Counted from the first letter of the stretch, positions 1-12,990 are shown. The stretch is DNA of 64,000 nucleotides from Cristatella mucedo (GCA_009760855.2 WPIO01000025.1:4759001-4823000); one strand, 5' to 3'. A program made the numbers and translations. The notes: generated by a model from the sequence alone, not told the origin.

Positions 1-215
1 TAATCAGGGAATCTTACGCAGAAAATTTTGGGAAGAATAGGTGATCATTAAGCTCCAGCTAAATTTCTGCTTAAACTCCTTTTTAAATTCTGTTTAAAGC
101 TTTTTAAAAGCTTTTTCTCTTTGTTTCAAACTTAAATTTCTTTATGTCAATGGGTAGTGAGTTTCAGATTTGGGAGTACAGGAACAAATCGCTCGATCTT
201 TAAATTTAAATTGTA
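1..215. other. AT-rich intergenic sequence
   Basis: Nothing recognised beyond AT-rich sequence with short repeats of gctttttaaa near 100-112. Confidence 0.4.
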
Positions 216-385
216 ATCCTAGCTGATTAAACAGCCTCTTTTTGTATAGCGACAGAAGAGTCTTGACGGCTATCACCACCGCTTGCAGCGGCGATAAAGG
301 ATCGCCCACCTCAGGAATCGAACCCACGACCTCGGGACCGAGGTCATGAAAGCAACCGCCTTACCTAGTGTGCCATCACGGTTCG
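216..385 (-). mobile_element. SINE-A (tRNA-derived)
   Basis: On the minus strand it starts with a tRNA-like head (ATGGCACACTAGGTAAGGCG, A-box; then GGTTCGATTCC-like B-box). It continues through the family body GGTGATAGCCGT and a tail that runs gctatacaaa, gaggctgttt, aatcagctagg. It is nearly identical to the copy at 50302-50470 and so comparatively young. Confidence 0.8.
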
Positions 386-814
386 CCGATCTTCAAAGGA
401 TCTGAGGTTCCTTGGAGGCACAGCTGAACAACTTAAGTCAGATGTGGTGCGATTGGAAGCCATATATATTAATTATGATAATAATCGGTTGCTTGTCTAG
501 CATCAAATGAGACGTCAGTCTCTATCCAGGGGCTTTAAAATTGGCTGCAAGGGAATCAGTACATTAGTGTTATAGGCATGCCCGGCATCAAGCATGCAAA
601 AGCAAAAAATTATCTTGTGCTTAGGCCAACTTGCTAAGCCAAATCTGAATAAACTCAAAGCCACGACTAGTACGACCTGCGGCTTGTAACAGGCAAGGAT
701 TCCTGCACGTGCGGTGCTCACGCAAAGCACGCACACCCTAACCAAAAAGACGCGTTCACTAGGTAGAGATATAGCTGACCGGAGCAGATGCGTCTTTAGC
801 TGAGACTTAAAGGG
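386..814. other. Intergenic, nothing recognised
   Basis: No gene, repeat family or RNA was recognised in this stretch. Confidence 0.4.
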
Positions 815-1190
815 TCATGTAATGTATCTCCGTCAGTAACTCCACAAAGTCATAAAGATCATGTGGGTGTTACGCAGGAGAGTTTTGTATGGCGCACTCA
901 CAGCCTAAGCGGCTTACGGTACGCGCCGGGTCATTGCAGGTAGTGACCGTGCCGGCTAGCAAGGTACCCACTTTAGACGCATACTGGCTGGAGGCTCAGT
1001 CACCAAAAGATTTCAATTTAGTGCGAGGGACGGCGATAGGACTGGAGACTGAGGAGCGGCTGGTGCGAGACCGCAGGACAGGAGGAGCGAGGAGGCCGTG
1101 GAGAAGGTGGCCTGGAGCGATCGAATGATGTGAGCTCTAAGCCCAACAGAAGAGCGTTAAATCGATTCACTGCTTGACAGCGAGTCCTTG
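815..1190 (-). mobile_element. LINE-B 3' tail and a LINE-A-like C-terminal relic
   Basis: 815-915 is the reverse complement of the LINE-B 3' end (ctgtgagtgcgccatacaaa, then gtaacacccacatg). 920-1190 is a diverged copy of the C-terminal coding end of a CR1-like LINE on the same strand. It can be aligned with 9440-9690 through the tccgaaggatttgaggtttg-like stretch. Confidence 0.6.
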
Positions 1191-2164
1191 AAGCTCAGGC
1201 AGAATTGTTGCGACGTTGCAGCAACGCCGTTGTCGTAGCAACAGACCAGTCGAGCTGCGGTGTTTTATACTTATTGTAGACGATTCAGGCCTCGAGGCCG
1301 GTAGTCTCGACTAAACAGAAAATTGCAGTACTCTAGACGCGGCATCACAAACGCGAGTAATATTTTGGCTGTCTACCCTTGTTTACACTGGCTCTGACTT
1401 TGGCAAGCTCGTTTGGCCTGAAGCATAAAATCTTCGGGCGATAAGTCTCCCATAGCTGGTGGAGCCACAAGTGGTTTTCCTGTGAGTCTTCGGAAAAGCG
1501 TCTCCAAAATAAGTTAAACGGAAAGCCTCTCGTGCTCCTGGCAAAGCGGGCCTGAATGGGATGCGGCGTGCACACGTGCTTCATCAGAGTCGTTCACATG
1601 ACTCCGCCATTAAAAATTATAAATATTGGTTGATAACATTCGGCAACAGTTGCAATTGCTAGGTGAAGTGATATTGTGCCACGTGAGGAGCGGCCACTCT
1701 CCCTGTCCCGGTTGTAGCCACTTCGGAGCCTGCGAAAGTAGTAATTTGCTTCGGGACTGCCACTTTGTAAACTGGTAACACTATGGATTGTTGCGCTTAT
1801 GCTAGCTACGCTGCTTTACTTCTCTGCGAGAATATTACCGATGGCGTCTACACTTCACGGAGGGATTTTAATATTGCTTGCATTATCATTACGCGCACTG
1901 TGAAGAACCTTGTTTCCGCGATGATTTGCAATGCAGCGACAAGACAAAATTTGTCGCATGCGTCAGCTTCGCACACCGACAGAGGCGATGCCGTCCATCT
2001 TGCGAGCGTTTCCACGAAGACAACAGTTCGAGTTTCTATCTACTCGGGGAAAGCTCGCTATTCCGCATATCGTAACGCCTCGTAGCGTAACGCCTCGTAG
2101 CGGCTCTTTTATGGCGAGACGAAAACGATATGTTTAATCAGAGGCTTAGCAAGCGGACGGGGGA
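1191..2164. other. Intergenic, nothing recognised
   Basis: Open frames here (for example 1783-2085) have no recognisable domain. A direct repeat of taacgcctcgtagcg occurs near 2072-2101. No gene is supported. Confidence 0.4.
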
Positions 2165-2925
2165 TCACGTCCGATCCGGTATCTAAGATTAGGAGCTGTC
2201 TTCCACTGTGGCTTGCAAACAATTCAACTAGCTCCTTATTTCTGTCTCGGCTTGATTATTGTAATTCCCTTTCGGCTGGGCTACCAAAGAAAGCAACTGG
2301 GCCATTGTAGCTGGCTATGAATATGGTTGCAAGGCTAGTCTTCAAGTCCCAGAGGTTTGAGCACGTGTCTTCTGTGCTAACAGAGCTACGATAGATGCTG
2401 ACTGATCAACAGATACAGAGAAAAGTTCTCACCCTGACCTACTAGATCCGTCACGGCTTGGCTCCTTCGTACCTAGCTGAACTGCTGCACCATTTTCAGC
2501 CTCCTCGTGCCCTCAGGTCTTGTATGGACGATAAATTCGCTATTCCAGTCCTCTGCTTAAAGACCGTTGGCGACAGAAGCTTTAGCTCTGCAGGTCCTAG
2601 ACTGTGGAGCTCGCTTCCACAATTCTTACGCAACGACAACTGCTCTCCTGCTGCCGACTATGGCTCATCCTTTCCAGCCGTCCTGAGCTGCTACTTCCAT
2701 GCTACTCACTACCTCAACTGCTCTCCTGACTCTGCTATGCTTCCCACTTTCTCTTTGTTGCGTGAGACGAAGTCTGTTGCTACTGAATGCGTACCGAAAG
2801 CCGCTTAGGCTGTGAGTGCGCTATACAAAACTCTGCTGCGTAGCACCCACACAGTCTTTGTGGCTTTATTGGGGTTACAGACGGAGACGCATCACATTAC
2901 CCTACAGATGTTCTATGTCGCCAAG
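2165..2925 (+). mobile_element. LINE-B fragment, C-terminus and 3' tail
   Basis: This is a decayed CR1-like non-LTR element. Its frames resemble the intact-looking copy at 60675-61640: AELLHHFQPPRALRSCMD, GDRSFSSAGPRLWSSLPQF, then the family 3' end gtgagtgcgctatacaaaac and a gagacgcatcacattac tail. Stops and frameshifts break the upstream part. Confidence 0.75.
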
Positions 2926-3430
2926 GCCAAGGCCAAGGAAGCGCCAAAAGCAAACTGAATTGTGCGCACTTTTTTTTTTATAACTTTTTCATGTGAGAAA
3001 ACAAATTTTGATTTCATGCAACTGTTTGTTTAAATGGACTTGACTATTGCTGGCTGAGCAAGTTAATCATGTTTCACAGACTTGTACCTGTAGCTGTAGC
3101 CTGTGCTAGCTTGTAGCCTTCTACCTGACGCTCTAGCGGCTCGCAAGCATCGATACGGAAACACCTCTTAGGGGGCTCTTCAATCACCGCGTACGCGGCA
3201 GCAGTGGTCGGAGCGAAGCTAGCACGCGGCCGCTCTCCCCTCCGTCCGCGTTCCGTAAGCTCTTCGCGTCGCCTCGCCCCATCCTGCCTGCCGCAGGCGA
3301 CTCGTTGCGTCGCGTCAAGGGCGAGCCCGGCCTACTGTGTCGCGCCAAGGGCGAGCCGTCGTGCCATGGCTAGGCACCGGTGCATTATTAGACCGCAAAA
3401 GCTATACGTAACTGGCTGTGCTACGGCACG
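2926..3430. other. Intergenic with a GC-rich patch
   Basis: 3190-3370 is GC- and CpG-rich with a short internal repeat (caagggcgagcc, twice). No coding signal was recognised. It may be the eroded 5' part of the hAT relic that follows. Confidence 0.35.
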
Positions 3431-3436
3431 CAGCAG

Positions 3437-4650
3437 TCATGCCTGGCCACTTGTCAGTTGTCCAACAGAGAATACTGTCCAGAAATGAGAAAGCAATTTT
3501 TGTAAACTGTGATAACCACAGCCTGAACCTGGCTGAAGTTCATGCTGCAAGTAGAGATGCCGTTGTCACTACCTTTTTCGGAACAATAGAAAGCTCCTAC
3601 CTATTCTCTACAAGATCAAGTCCGAGGTGGGAAGAACTGAAGAAAGCCATCACTGTCAATCGCGACTCTGCAACATGGTGGAGTGCATGAGTGGAGGCTG
3701 TGAAAGCTATCAACGATGGACTGAACAGCACTGTAGGTCTTTTAGAGCAACTTTCGGAGGACACAAGTGTGACACTTGAAATAAGAATGAAGCTGGAAGT
3801 CTCCCGCACTGTATTTTGAACTTTAACTTTTAGGCTCTGTTGCCATTTTGGTACAGCATCTTAAGTAAGATTCACCTCGTTCAGTAAAGACTGCATGACC
3901 CAAAGATGAACTTCAAAGACGCCTCTTGTGACCTCCACTCTCTTGAGATTGAGTCTTCAAGACTTGGAGAAGACCTGTGCCAAGAACAATGACTAGATCC
4001 CAAAAGGTGGTGTGATTTGTTGCGAGTTTCAGTTGAACAAAAAATCCAGAGCAGGATACAGACGCCGGGAGAACTCTTTCAAGACGTTGGTCTCACAGCA
4101 GAGGAGATTTAAAGAATAATGAAGGAGACTATCTCTGACAACAAATTTAAGCTGGGCTTTTCCGGCTCACAGATCTTGATGTCAAATTTGGTTTCTTGTT
4201 GGAAGTTGAGCAGCTTTTGAAGAACTTTGACCAGACCAAACTTCGCCACTAATGTCCCGATCTTGGAGGCTTCTATTATTCCGACGTTGATGGAACAGAG
4301 CTGTACAACGAAATATGTGACTGTAAAATGCTTATTGCCACACGTCACGACTCGGCACTAAAACGGCACTGGAACTCACGTCTTTCATTGTTAGTTAAGG
4401 AGAAGACGTTTTTCCTATTTTGAGAGTAGCCTTGTAAGTTCTTTTCATCATAGCTGTATCCGTTTCCGGCTTTGAACGTTTCTTTAGCAAGCTGAAGACA
4501 ATCCTGTCTTACCTGAGAGCTTCAATTGGGCAAGATCGACTCTCTGATTTGGCCTTGTTAAGCATAGAGAAAGAAACACTGGAAAATATTGACTTTCACA
4601 TTGTAATAGACCAGTTTTCCACGTTCAATGCCTGGAAAAATAACCAAAGT
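3437..4650 (+). pseudogene. hAT-family transposase relic (ZMYM1/DUF4371-like)
   Basis: Fragments in several frames line up with hAT transposases of the zinc-finger MYM-type 1-like group. They are GHLSVVQQRI, KAIFVNCDNHSLNL, FGTIESSYLFSTRSSPRWEE and VEAVKAINDG, then the C-terminal dimerisation block near 4496-4645 (RASIGQDRLSDLALLSIEKE, DFHIVIDQF). Many stops and frameshifts show it is dead. No terminal inverted repeats were found. Confidence 0.75.
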
Positions 4651-6559
4651 TAAAACTGCGATAGCTACCTTGTACCTGTACTACAGTGAATACAACCTTC
4701 TCGACTCGATATGCCTACTAGCGTCTTTTTTGCATTTCTTCTGTGATTGAGCTATTTTGCAGACATTTTCGACAAGGATAGAGGCACCATTTGTAGCTTT
4801 GTCCCCGGGAGAGAAAAGGTCTCACTACGCCTCTATGTTTAATACACGAGTGACCTAGAGTACTCTCACCAAGCAAGCGCGTGTCTAGATAGTTTGGCTC
4901 TGGCCCGTTCGTGGTCGCAACAACTTCGACGATTACGTTGATTATGCAACTCGATGAATGAAATGCCGCGCACATGCATGTCAACATCGTGTGGGCACGG
5001 ACATACTACAGTTCCTGAATCGGTGAGTCGTAAAAGCAAATGCATTGGACGTCTTGTCCGATTCGCACCGACATAACTGCTCACTGCTTTTCGAAAGTCT
5101 GCTCTCGGGAATATACTCATAAAAGTGTGCTCTCGGGAGTGAGAGCTCCTAAAAGTGTGATCTCGGGAGTGAGAGCTCCTAAAAGATGCTTGACACTAAA
5201 CGTTGTCTACCGTACTACGCAGATTGCCTAATTAGATTTTAGGCAGGCAAGACCTGGTACTGAGTCGATGCCTTGTAATGAACCAAATTAGTCGCACTCA
5301 CAATCGGCCTCCACGAAAGAGTGCAGGGAAGTCTGCTCCGTCCTGTGTGCACTGATCACACTCTAGTCTGAGATCAGTTGGCGTATTTATCAAGATAGGA
5401 CTGAATGTAAAGGCGCCCAACTGTTTCCAGCCAAGTGAAGTGCCGGCGACCGCAACGTTTGAGGTGTTCTGGGGATGCACTGAAGCCCAGCTCGTTGCTG
5501 TGCCGACTGCTGAAGAAGATGAACTTGAAGGAGATGAAGGCAACACAACCCCAGACAATAGCTGTGGAGAAGGCGTCTAGAAATATTCATTAGTTGTTTA
5601 TTTTAGAGCCTCCGAGGTAAGACCAACCTTACAGTTGTCGCCAAGCCTACAGGCATTCTAAAGTTGGAAGACCTCAGCTTCAATACTGATTCATCTAGCT
5701 TCACTTCGGTGACGTCTGTCAGCTATCTGGATGCGTTTTTCTTCAATGGCTTGTCATTGGATGAGCACATTCATTGTCTCCACTGCCAAGTCGGTAAGAT
5801 CTGTACCCAGCCATTACGGTTAATGACCCTAATCCAGGAAGGATCGAGCATGATTAATAGCTGATGAGGCACGCTTCTGAATAATCCTTTCAGGATAAGG
5901 CGATTAGCTTCACTATTGTCTCCCGTCGGCAATGCCAATTACCGAGGTAATGATCAAGCATCATGTCAAAAGTAAAACGCCCTGCCGCCCGTGCACAGCG
6001 TGACCGCATCCGTCAGAATAGAAGCTTGCCTCACGTTCCTGTTGTGGCGCCACAAAATTACAAGTAACTTAAGAAAAACTTAAGTTGTCCAAGTAAACTT
6101 GCGTCATCACCTTCTGCTCGACCCTCCTAAAATCTTTCGTCCTCGATACAATACTACGATACGACGCTTGCAAACGTCTCAGATGAGTTTGCACCTCTGA
6201 ATTAAAAATGACCGACCATTTCCCACCCTGACACCCTTTGGTTTCCGGCTGATACAAAAAACCTAACACATACTAAACGCAGGCTTCAAAAGACTTCCAT
6301 AAAGACAGACTCCTCGTCCACCACTTGGCATTTGACGATTATTGTCGGTCCTGTAAATCCATATAAGCTTAGGATAAGTCCAAATTGAATAGCGAGTACG
6401 AATCGCAGATTAATAACCCAAAGTGTTAGTGTCCACTATCGGGCATATTCGTAACCGCTAACAAACATGCACATTTCCCAGTGATTCCAATGACAATTTA
6501 GATCAGCATTTCATCAAATTCTTCGTAGGTAAGGGAGGACAGATTAGAAAATTTGTACC
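4651..6559. other. Intergenic, nothing recognised apart from a minisatellite
   Basis: Apart from the minisatellite at 5101-5187 I recognise no genes or repeats. Open frames such as 5298-5558 (minus) have no domain. Confidence 0.35.
5101..5187. repeat. 30-bp minisatellite, about 3 units
   Basis: Three tandem units of the form ctcgggagtgagagctccta + aaagtgtg; units 2 and 3 are nearly identical and unit 1 has diverged. Each unit contains a small inverted repeat (ggag..ctcc). Confidence 0.85.
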
Positions 6560-8050
6560 CACAATGTCGTCCCTGCCATAGTGCAGCACCACATTGTCCT
6601 GATCTTCTTCTCTATCATTCTTCACGTCTTGAGCATAATGAACTCTTCGCTAAATTGGTTTCTTCCGCTACGGAGATTACTGATTCTCTAGACCCTGCCC
6701 CACAAGTCCTCCTTAAATAGGTGAAATTACCTGTTTCTGCCAAATGTAACAGATATTATATAAATGTCCCTGCTTACCAGGGAAGTCCGCACCCTTTGTA
6801 AGCAACTGTGCACTAGATCACGAGAATCTAAGTTGCTTTCGTCCAGCTTTCCTATTAACAATTTTGTTCTAGATACTTGAACAGGTGGTGGTTCAAGCTA
6901 AACGACTGTGTCAGTTCATCACATCTTGCGGAGGAAGTTCCAGTCGGGATTTCGAGCTATCCATTCCAAAGAAACTGCTCTGCTGCAGATTTAAAATGAC
7001 CTCCTGACCATGTTGATTAGGGCCTCATCGCTTTCTCTTAGATGCCTCTGCAAAATTTGACCTCAGCAGTTGAACATCAGATGCTTTCGGAGCGCCTCTA
7101 GACACACTTAGGTATCACTGGCATTGTGCCAAACTGAATTAGGTCCTACATCGGTGAAAGGTCAGTGTGCAAATCAGCTTGCAAATGGCCACCGGTCATT
7201 CGGGGAGTTCTTGAAGTATGTTGTACCTTGGAGTTCGGTCTTAGACCCATTTCTTTTGAAAGTTTGTTTTCTCCATCGGACCGATGTCGTTATCGGCTTT
7301 AATTTTATGCCGATGACATTCAGCTCTGCCTACCTCGTACTCTACTCAGCCTTGCCCTGCATCCGACTCGCTTGTCTTGCTTGACGCTTGCCCGAGTTGA
7401 CGATCTTCGCAGGATGCCCACGGACTTTCAGAAGCTTACCGACAACAAGACCAACGTGATAGTTATGGGCAAGCCTAGTTTCACAATAAAAGTGGAAAAC
7501 TTCAATTTCAAGGCTCTTCCGACGTCGCTCCAGTGACGTATGTCCGTTATCGGGGCGTGCTTTCCCCAAACGACTTGCCATTAGATAAGCACACTGTTTT
7601 GAATCTCAAGTCGACTGCCTTCAGCTGAGAAACATTGCCAAAATCAGGGCCTGCGTAGACAGGTGAGCCGCGTCAAAGCTCGTTCAAGGGTTTTCGGCAT
7701 CGAGCCCAGAGTACAGCAATGCCCTATACTCAGGACTCCCGGCCTGTGCCGTTAATCGACTGCAATGGGTGCAACATTCAGCAGCTCTTCGGGTCTGGGG
7801 TAGCCACATCACCACATCGCACCACTTCTGTCAGAGCAACACTAGATCTCTATCAAGCATCGAATCGACTTCAAGAATTCCTCTCGGACCTACAGGTCGC
7901 TTCGCTCGCTTGCAGCAGTCTATCTGTCCGAGCTCTTCCACGCTCCCGTGCATCTACTCATCTCGCCGGTCCTTTAACTAAAATTAAATCTTTTGGCAAT
8001 CGGTCCTTCTGTTCGAATGCACCGAAAAGTAATAAACTCACTGCTGGAAA
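6560..8050 (+). mobile_element. LINE-A relic (CR1-like reverse transcriptase), heavily decayed
   Basis: Frame fragments follow the order of the intact-looking copy at 9145-10905: FQSGFRA near 6940, YADD-like FYADDIQLCLPR near 7305, LTDNKTNVIVMGKPSF near 7440, and the C-terminal SIGPS-type end near 7990. Frameshifts and stops occur throughout. Confidence 0.65.
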
Positions 8051-9144
8051 CTCTCACCACCTGCAATGACTTTGCATTAAGTCGCAGGTTAGGATGCATT
8101 ACTTCCATAGTGGCCATCCAGGGAAAACTAGATCGCCGATGCGGTATCGGCCTGCGCTTTAGGAGCCCACGTGCATGAGAACGGCGTGCGAAATGTCATG
8201 AACTGTGATGGCTACATTATAACCAACTTGTATTACAATATTCATTCTAAATTCTAGATTTTCGCAGCCGATTTCCGGTCAATTTTTGGATTTATTGAGA
8301 GTGGACTGCTGTAATTCATCGAACCCCGTTCACTCGGCCGGCGAGTCGTCAAGCTGCCGCTCTGCCATTGGTCAGCCGCGGGCCGGATGAAATCGTGGCT
8401 ACTAAATAACGCCACTGTCCGCCCCTAGTTTGCAATCGCATATCCAACAAGCTTTCACGGTTCATGGTGAGAGAAAGACGTAGTTATTTTCGAATGCCTT
8501 TTGTGAACTGCTGCACCTCTTGGAGGAGCCCCAGTCCAGGAGGAGCAAATCGTGTTGACAACGAACGGTAGCCGCACGTATGCACGCTTCCGCGAATGCC
8601 GGTACAGCCGGCAGCACTCAGCACCCAGTAGCCAGTAAAGTGAGCGTAAACCTGCTTAGAAGCGACTCTTCGGAGCGACCGGAGGAGGAGCACCTCGGGG
8701 TGTCGGCCCGGTTGGTGCATGCTTCGTGCTGGCCAGCAAGCTGACCGACCTTCAGCAGCTACCGCACGAGAACGGCTGGCTTAGCTGCAGCTTCTGGCCC
8801 TGCCTACGTATCAGCCAAGCACTCTACGCCCGAGTGCTCACTCAACCGAACATCTGAAGGTTCTCCAGTCCGAGCCGCTGTAAATTAGCATTTCAGAAAG
8901 CTAATCCCCCGCTAAGGTCAAGTTGAGAGCCTATGCACAATGAGCCCTATCGCTTGCCTATTGGCCGTACTGCTCTATCAAAGGATCGCCGCTGAGTAGT
9001 CAAGCTCTGTGAGGGCATCGAGGCTGGCTCTCTGTTCCGAGGCGAACTTTTGACTGACACCCTTGCTGCAAGCCCGTGGCTTAGGCACATCCGCCAATGG
9101 CAGCGAGCAATCTTGCACTCGAGATGTCTCTACATTTTGCGTTT
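8051..9144. other. Intergenic, nothing recognised
   Basis: No gene or repeat family was recognised in this stretch. Confidence 0.4.
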
Positions 9145-10905
9145 ACTAATAATAATAATGCACTTGATAAAGCGCCTCAGAGAACTCAATCTCTTTCTAG
9201 GCGCATTACATTTGCTGCAAAGGGAAATGCAATTGAATGGTGAGTAATATCATGCTTGATAAACAAACAAAATGAATAACATGGTTAGGGGTGACATGCA
9301 GAGGGTCAGCATGCAAATGTGGTTAGTGGCAGCATGCATAGTGTCAGCACGCATAAGCACATCAAATGCTGTCCTAAATAGGTGTGTTTTTAAGTTCTTT
9401 TAAAATGTGGTTAAGTCAGGGGATGTTCTGACGCAAGTCGGGAGGGAGTTCCAGGCTTTGAGAGCATACGAACTAAGTGCACGGTCTCCGAAGGATTTGA
9501 GGTTTGTACGAGGTATTGGTAAAGTGTTGGATTCCAAAAAGCGGGTGGTACGATACCTGGCCTGGTGGGGGAGTAGATCTGAGAAATAGGCTGGAGCCAA
9601 AGAATGAAGTGACCTAAAAGTGAGCGACAAAACATTGAAGTCGATGGGTTGCTTGACTGGTAACCAGTGCAAGTCGGCAAGAAGTGGTGTGATGTGGCAA
9701 TTGCGACGCTCACGACAGACAAGATTACCTGCGGAGTTTTGCACCATCTGTAATCGCCTGATTGCACATGCCGGTAGGCCAGTAAGCAGCGTTACAGAAA
9801 TCAAGACGGGATGTCACAAATGCGTGGACCAACTTAGACGTGGTATCCTTATCTAAACAAGCCCGAATTTTAGCAATGTTATGTAGCTGAAAGTAGGCAG
9901 ACTTGACTGTGGAGCTGATGTGGTCGTCTAACGAGAGGTAATAATAATAATAATAATATTGCACTTGATAAAGCGCCCTCAGAGAACTTAATCTCTTTAT
10001 AGGCGCTTTACATTTGCTGCAAAGTGATATGCAATAGAATAGTAAGTAAAATCATGCTTGAAAAACAAACAAAATAAATAATATGGTTAGGGGTTACATG
10101 CACAGGGTCAGCATGCAAATGTGGTTAGTGGCAGCATGCACAGTGTCAGCACGCATAAGCACGTCAATGACGAATCACAGGGACCCACTAAATGCTGTCC
10201 TAAATAGGTGTGTTTTTAAGTTTCTTTCACTTTGGAACATAACACCTAGATTTCGTGCATATTCAAAAGGAGATATGCTGGCAGAGCCAATTTTGAGCGT
10301 CAGCCTTTCCAATTTTTGAATCACACTGGGTTTGCCTATAACTAGTAAGCTAGTTTTATCATCGTTTAGTTTTAGAAAATTTGCTGCCATCCATGTGCAG
10401 ATGTCATCAATACATGCAGCAAGGAAGTTGAGAGAATTCGAGGGGCTCGAAGGCTGGCAGGTATCAAAGCAAAGGTACAACTGAGTGTCGTCCGCATAGA
10501 AGTGAAAGCCTAGATTGTGCTTGGCAATCACACCAGCAGGAGGGAGAGTATAAACCGTGAAAAGAGCCGGACCTAGCACGGAGCCCTGAGGTACCCCATA
10601 TTTCAGAGGTACCTCGGATGATCTTTGTCCATTCACGTCAATACTCTGGAGTCTCCCACTGAGATAGAACCTGAACCACTGCAGAACAGTGCCAATGATG
10701 CCCAGGCGAGATGAGAGGCGCTCTAGAAGAACTTTGTGATCGATGGTATCAAAAGCTGCCGAAAGATCGAGAAAAACAAGCAGAGACACTCTACCAATGT
10801 CTGCATTCCTAAGTAGGTCGTTGTATACCCTAAGCAATGCTGATTCTGTGGAGCGATTAGCTCTAAAGCCAGACTGGAATTTACAAGCGTTTGCTAGATA
10901 ATCTC
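9145..10905 (-). mobile_element. LINE-A, CR1-like non-LTR retrotransposon, 5'-truncated, with a nested copy
   Basis: Best copy of the family. Minus-strand frames encode reverse transcriptase motif A (LDLSAAFDTIDH), motif B (GVPQGSVLGP) and motif C (FYADDTQLYL). The ARNLGVMFQS block, HWLPVKQPIDF and FGDRALSSYALKAWNSLP at the C-terminus follow, then a roughly 250-bp 3' UTR ending in an ATT-rich tail at 9145. The endonuclease end is missing. It resembles CR1/L2-group elements. It is split at 9940-10227 by a second copy of its own 3' end. Confidence 0.9.
9940..10227 (-). mobile_element. Nested 3'-end-only LINE-A insertion
   Basis: A 288-bp copy of the last codons (RNLKTHLF), 3' UTR and (ATT)n tail. 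It lies exactly inside the older LINE-A, between the codons for VMFQS and LSLDDHIS. The uninterrupted target is preserved in the copy at 34465-34500. No target-site duplication beyond 0-1 bp is visible. Confidence 0.85.
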
Positions 10906-12889
10906 GTTCGCCGCAGGAACCCTACAGACCAGCTCTCGGTCACGGTCTCGAATACAAAATAAAGTACCGCAGTATGAACATACCTGTGCTAGGATGCACC
11001 GTACGATCCCACGGAGCCCTCAATTGATAACAATAAATCCGGTGCTAAAATAAAGCCGGTTAGTTTGGGGAGAGTGGCTACAACTATCCCTGACTGAGGA
11101 GGGGGAAAGAAGCTGATCTGCAACAGTGCCAATCAATCCGAACCCTCAAACTTATGTGAGACGGAAGAGCTCGGGTAGTAAGGTTAGGGAAAATTAACGC
11201 TACCTCTCAACATGAAGCACATTTCTTTTTAAAGCCAGTCTTGACCTTAAGAAGGCAAAACTTTGTAAGCATCTTCTCAGCTGGCTGCCGCGCTTGGCAA
11301 GTCGGGTTAGGCAGACGATAACGTGTAACTTTCTCATAAAATTGAATAAGCAATTTTCTAGATGTTGAGCATACGACGGTTCTCGGTTGTTATCTCATGT
11401 CAGATGCCACAACGAGCAGTATCAAAAAAGAGTTGCGTAAGCCCCAGCTCAGGGTTCAATATAGGCTATGCACTTCCACGAGTTGCCAAGCCTAACACAG
11501 AATTTTGCATCGCTGTTTTGCAATTAGGCAGCTCTAGTGGTATTATTATTATAAAATATCGTTCAAGTGCAACAGCGCCTCAGCTGAATGTTTGTGTGGC
11601 CAAAGTCATAATGCCGAACTGCTCTGGTGAAAAACGGTTTACGTTTGTTTTTCGGTGTAAGAGGTAATACGAATGAGCAGCACTAATAATATCGGTGTGC
11701 CGCACGATCAACTTCCGAAACATAGGAATCAGCAAAGATTATGCATATTGTTGCCGCCAAGGTCTATTCGCTGTTCGTGCTGTCACTGTATTATAAGGTA
11801 CCGTGTTGTCGTGACAGATGCTACATCAATTATAGAATGCTAACGGCACAGAAGAAAGTAGAATCGTGTAGTTTGCATAGCTAGGCTGCTAGTCTCGTTA
11901 TGACCGGAAGGGGAGTCAATACAGTGGCACCCCTTCTTCACCCGTGGCTTTGCCAAAACACGACAATGAATGGACCTACAGACACTAGCAGTGCCATCTG
12001 TGCTTAAGCTCAGCCCTGAGATCATCCAATTTACTTAATAGTTTAATTTGGTTAGGACATGAGCCTATTGCATTTAAATCTCCGTCTTTGAGTATAGTGT
12101 ACACAATCATGTAATCCATTGTCAATGCAGTTTCAAAATCCGGGCGCTAAAAGAACCTAATTAAGGGCTCTACAGCGCTTGCCTCCAGCTGACAGCAGCA
12201 CATTCAGAAGCGGAACCGTATCAGTGTTTGCATAATCTTTAGTCATTGCCAAGGTCGACTGACATGAGACATTGTCGAGGATGACATGAGATATGCAAGA
12301 TGTAGCTCCTGATGATTGTGGGCTTTTAGCATATTGGAATTCAAGTAAAAAACTCGACCGTTCTTACCATCGTCCAGCCACACATTTTTAGATTTTCAAG
12401 TGAATTTTTGACATTGAGCACTGTGGTGCTGAAATAAAGCTACCAACCATACGTATTTTTTAAAGTGCAAAAGTAGTACGGGTAACAAGAAGCTGGCCAA
12501 TGCCGCTCACATAGGCTGACACGATAGCCCAAAATACTGCCTTCATGCCAAAACAAGTCTCAATGTTTCTAGTGGTCAAAGACGTACGGACGTTTACATG
12601 TATTTACTACGAACACTTGCGTTGCAGGCCCTTATTATCCAATAGCTTGAGCTGCTTTAGTCCCTTCGGTAGTTCTTGTCCACTAATACTGGCTCGGAAA
12701 CCCAAACCAGCAATGCAGTGTTCAAAGCATTTGCAAGAGGTTTAGCAAGTAGTAGGGAAAGCTTGCACAATTCAATTCCAAAACGCCTGTTTCTGGCTCA
12801 TTCTATTAAGAATTACAAACTGTAACCGGAGCGACGTGCAAGGTTAGCTGATTTAACAGCTTAATTTTTCAGAGAATGTAGAGCAGGGC
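10906..12889. other. Intergenic, nothing recognised
   Basis: Short unconvincing open frames only; no domain, RNA gene or repeat family was recognised. Confidence 0.4.
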
Positions 12890-12990
12890 TATCGCCAGCT
12901 CGCAATGGACGATTACAGATTACCTACTGCAGGACTCAAGCCCACGACCGAGTCATCAAGTTCGAGCGAGCCCGGTATCCCTCGACTAAG
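12890..12990 (-). mobile_element. Degenerate tRNA-SINE head
   Basis: On the minus strand a tRNA-like block ends with gactcggtcgtgggcttgag and tcctgcagtagg, the B-box region shared by SINE-A copies. The rest is eroded. Confidence 0.45.

Noticed and set aside
5101-5187. A CRISPR array
   Set aside because: Three contiguous tandem units without spacers, in eukaryotic DNA.
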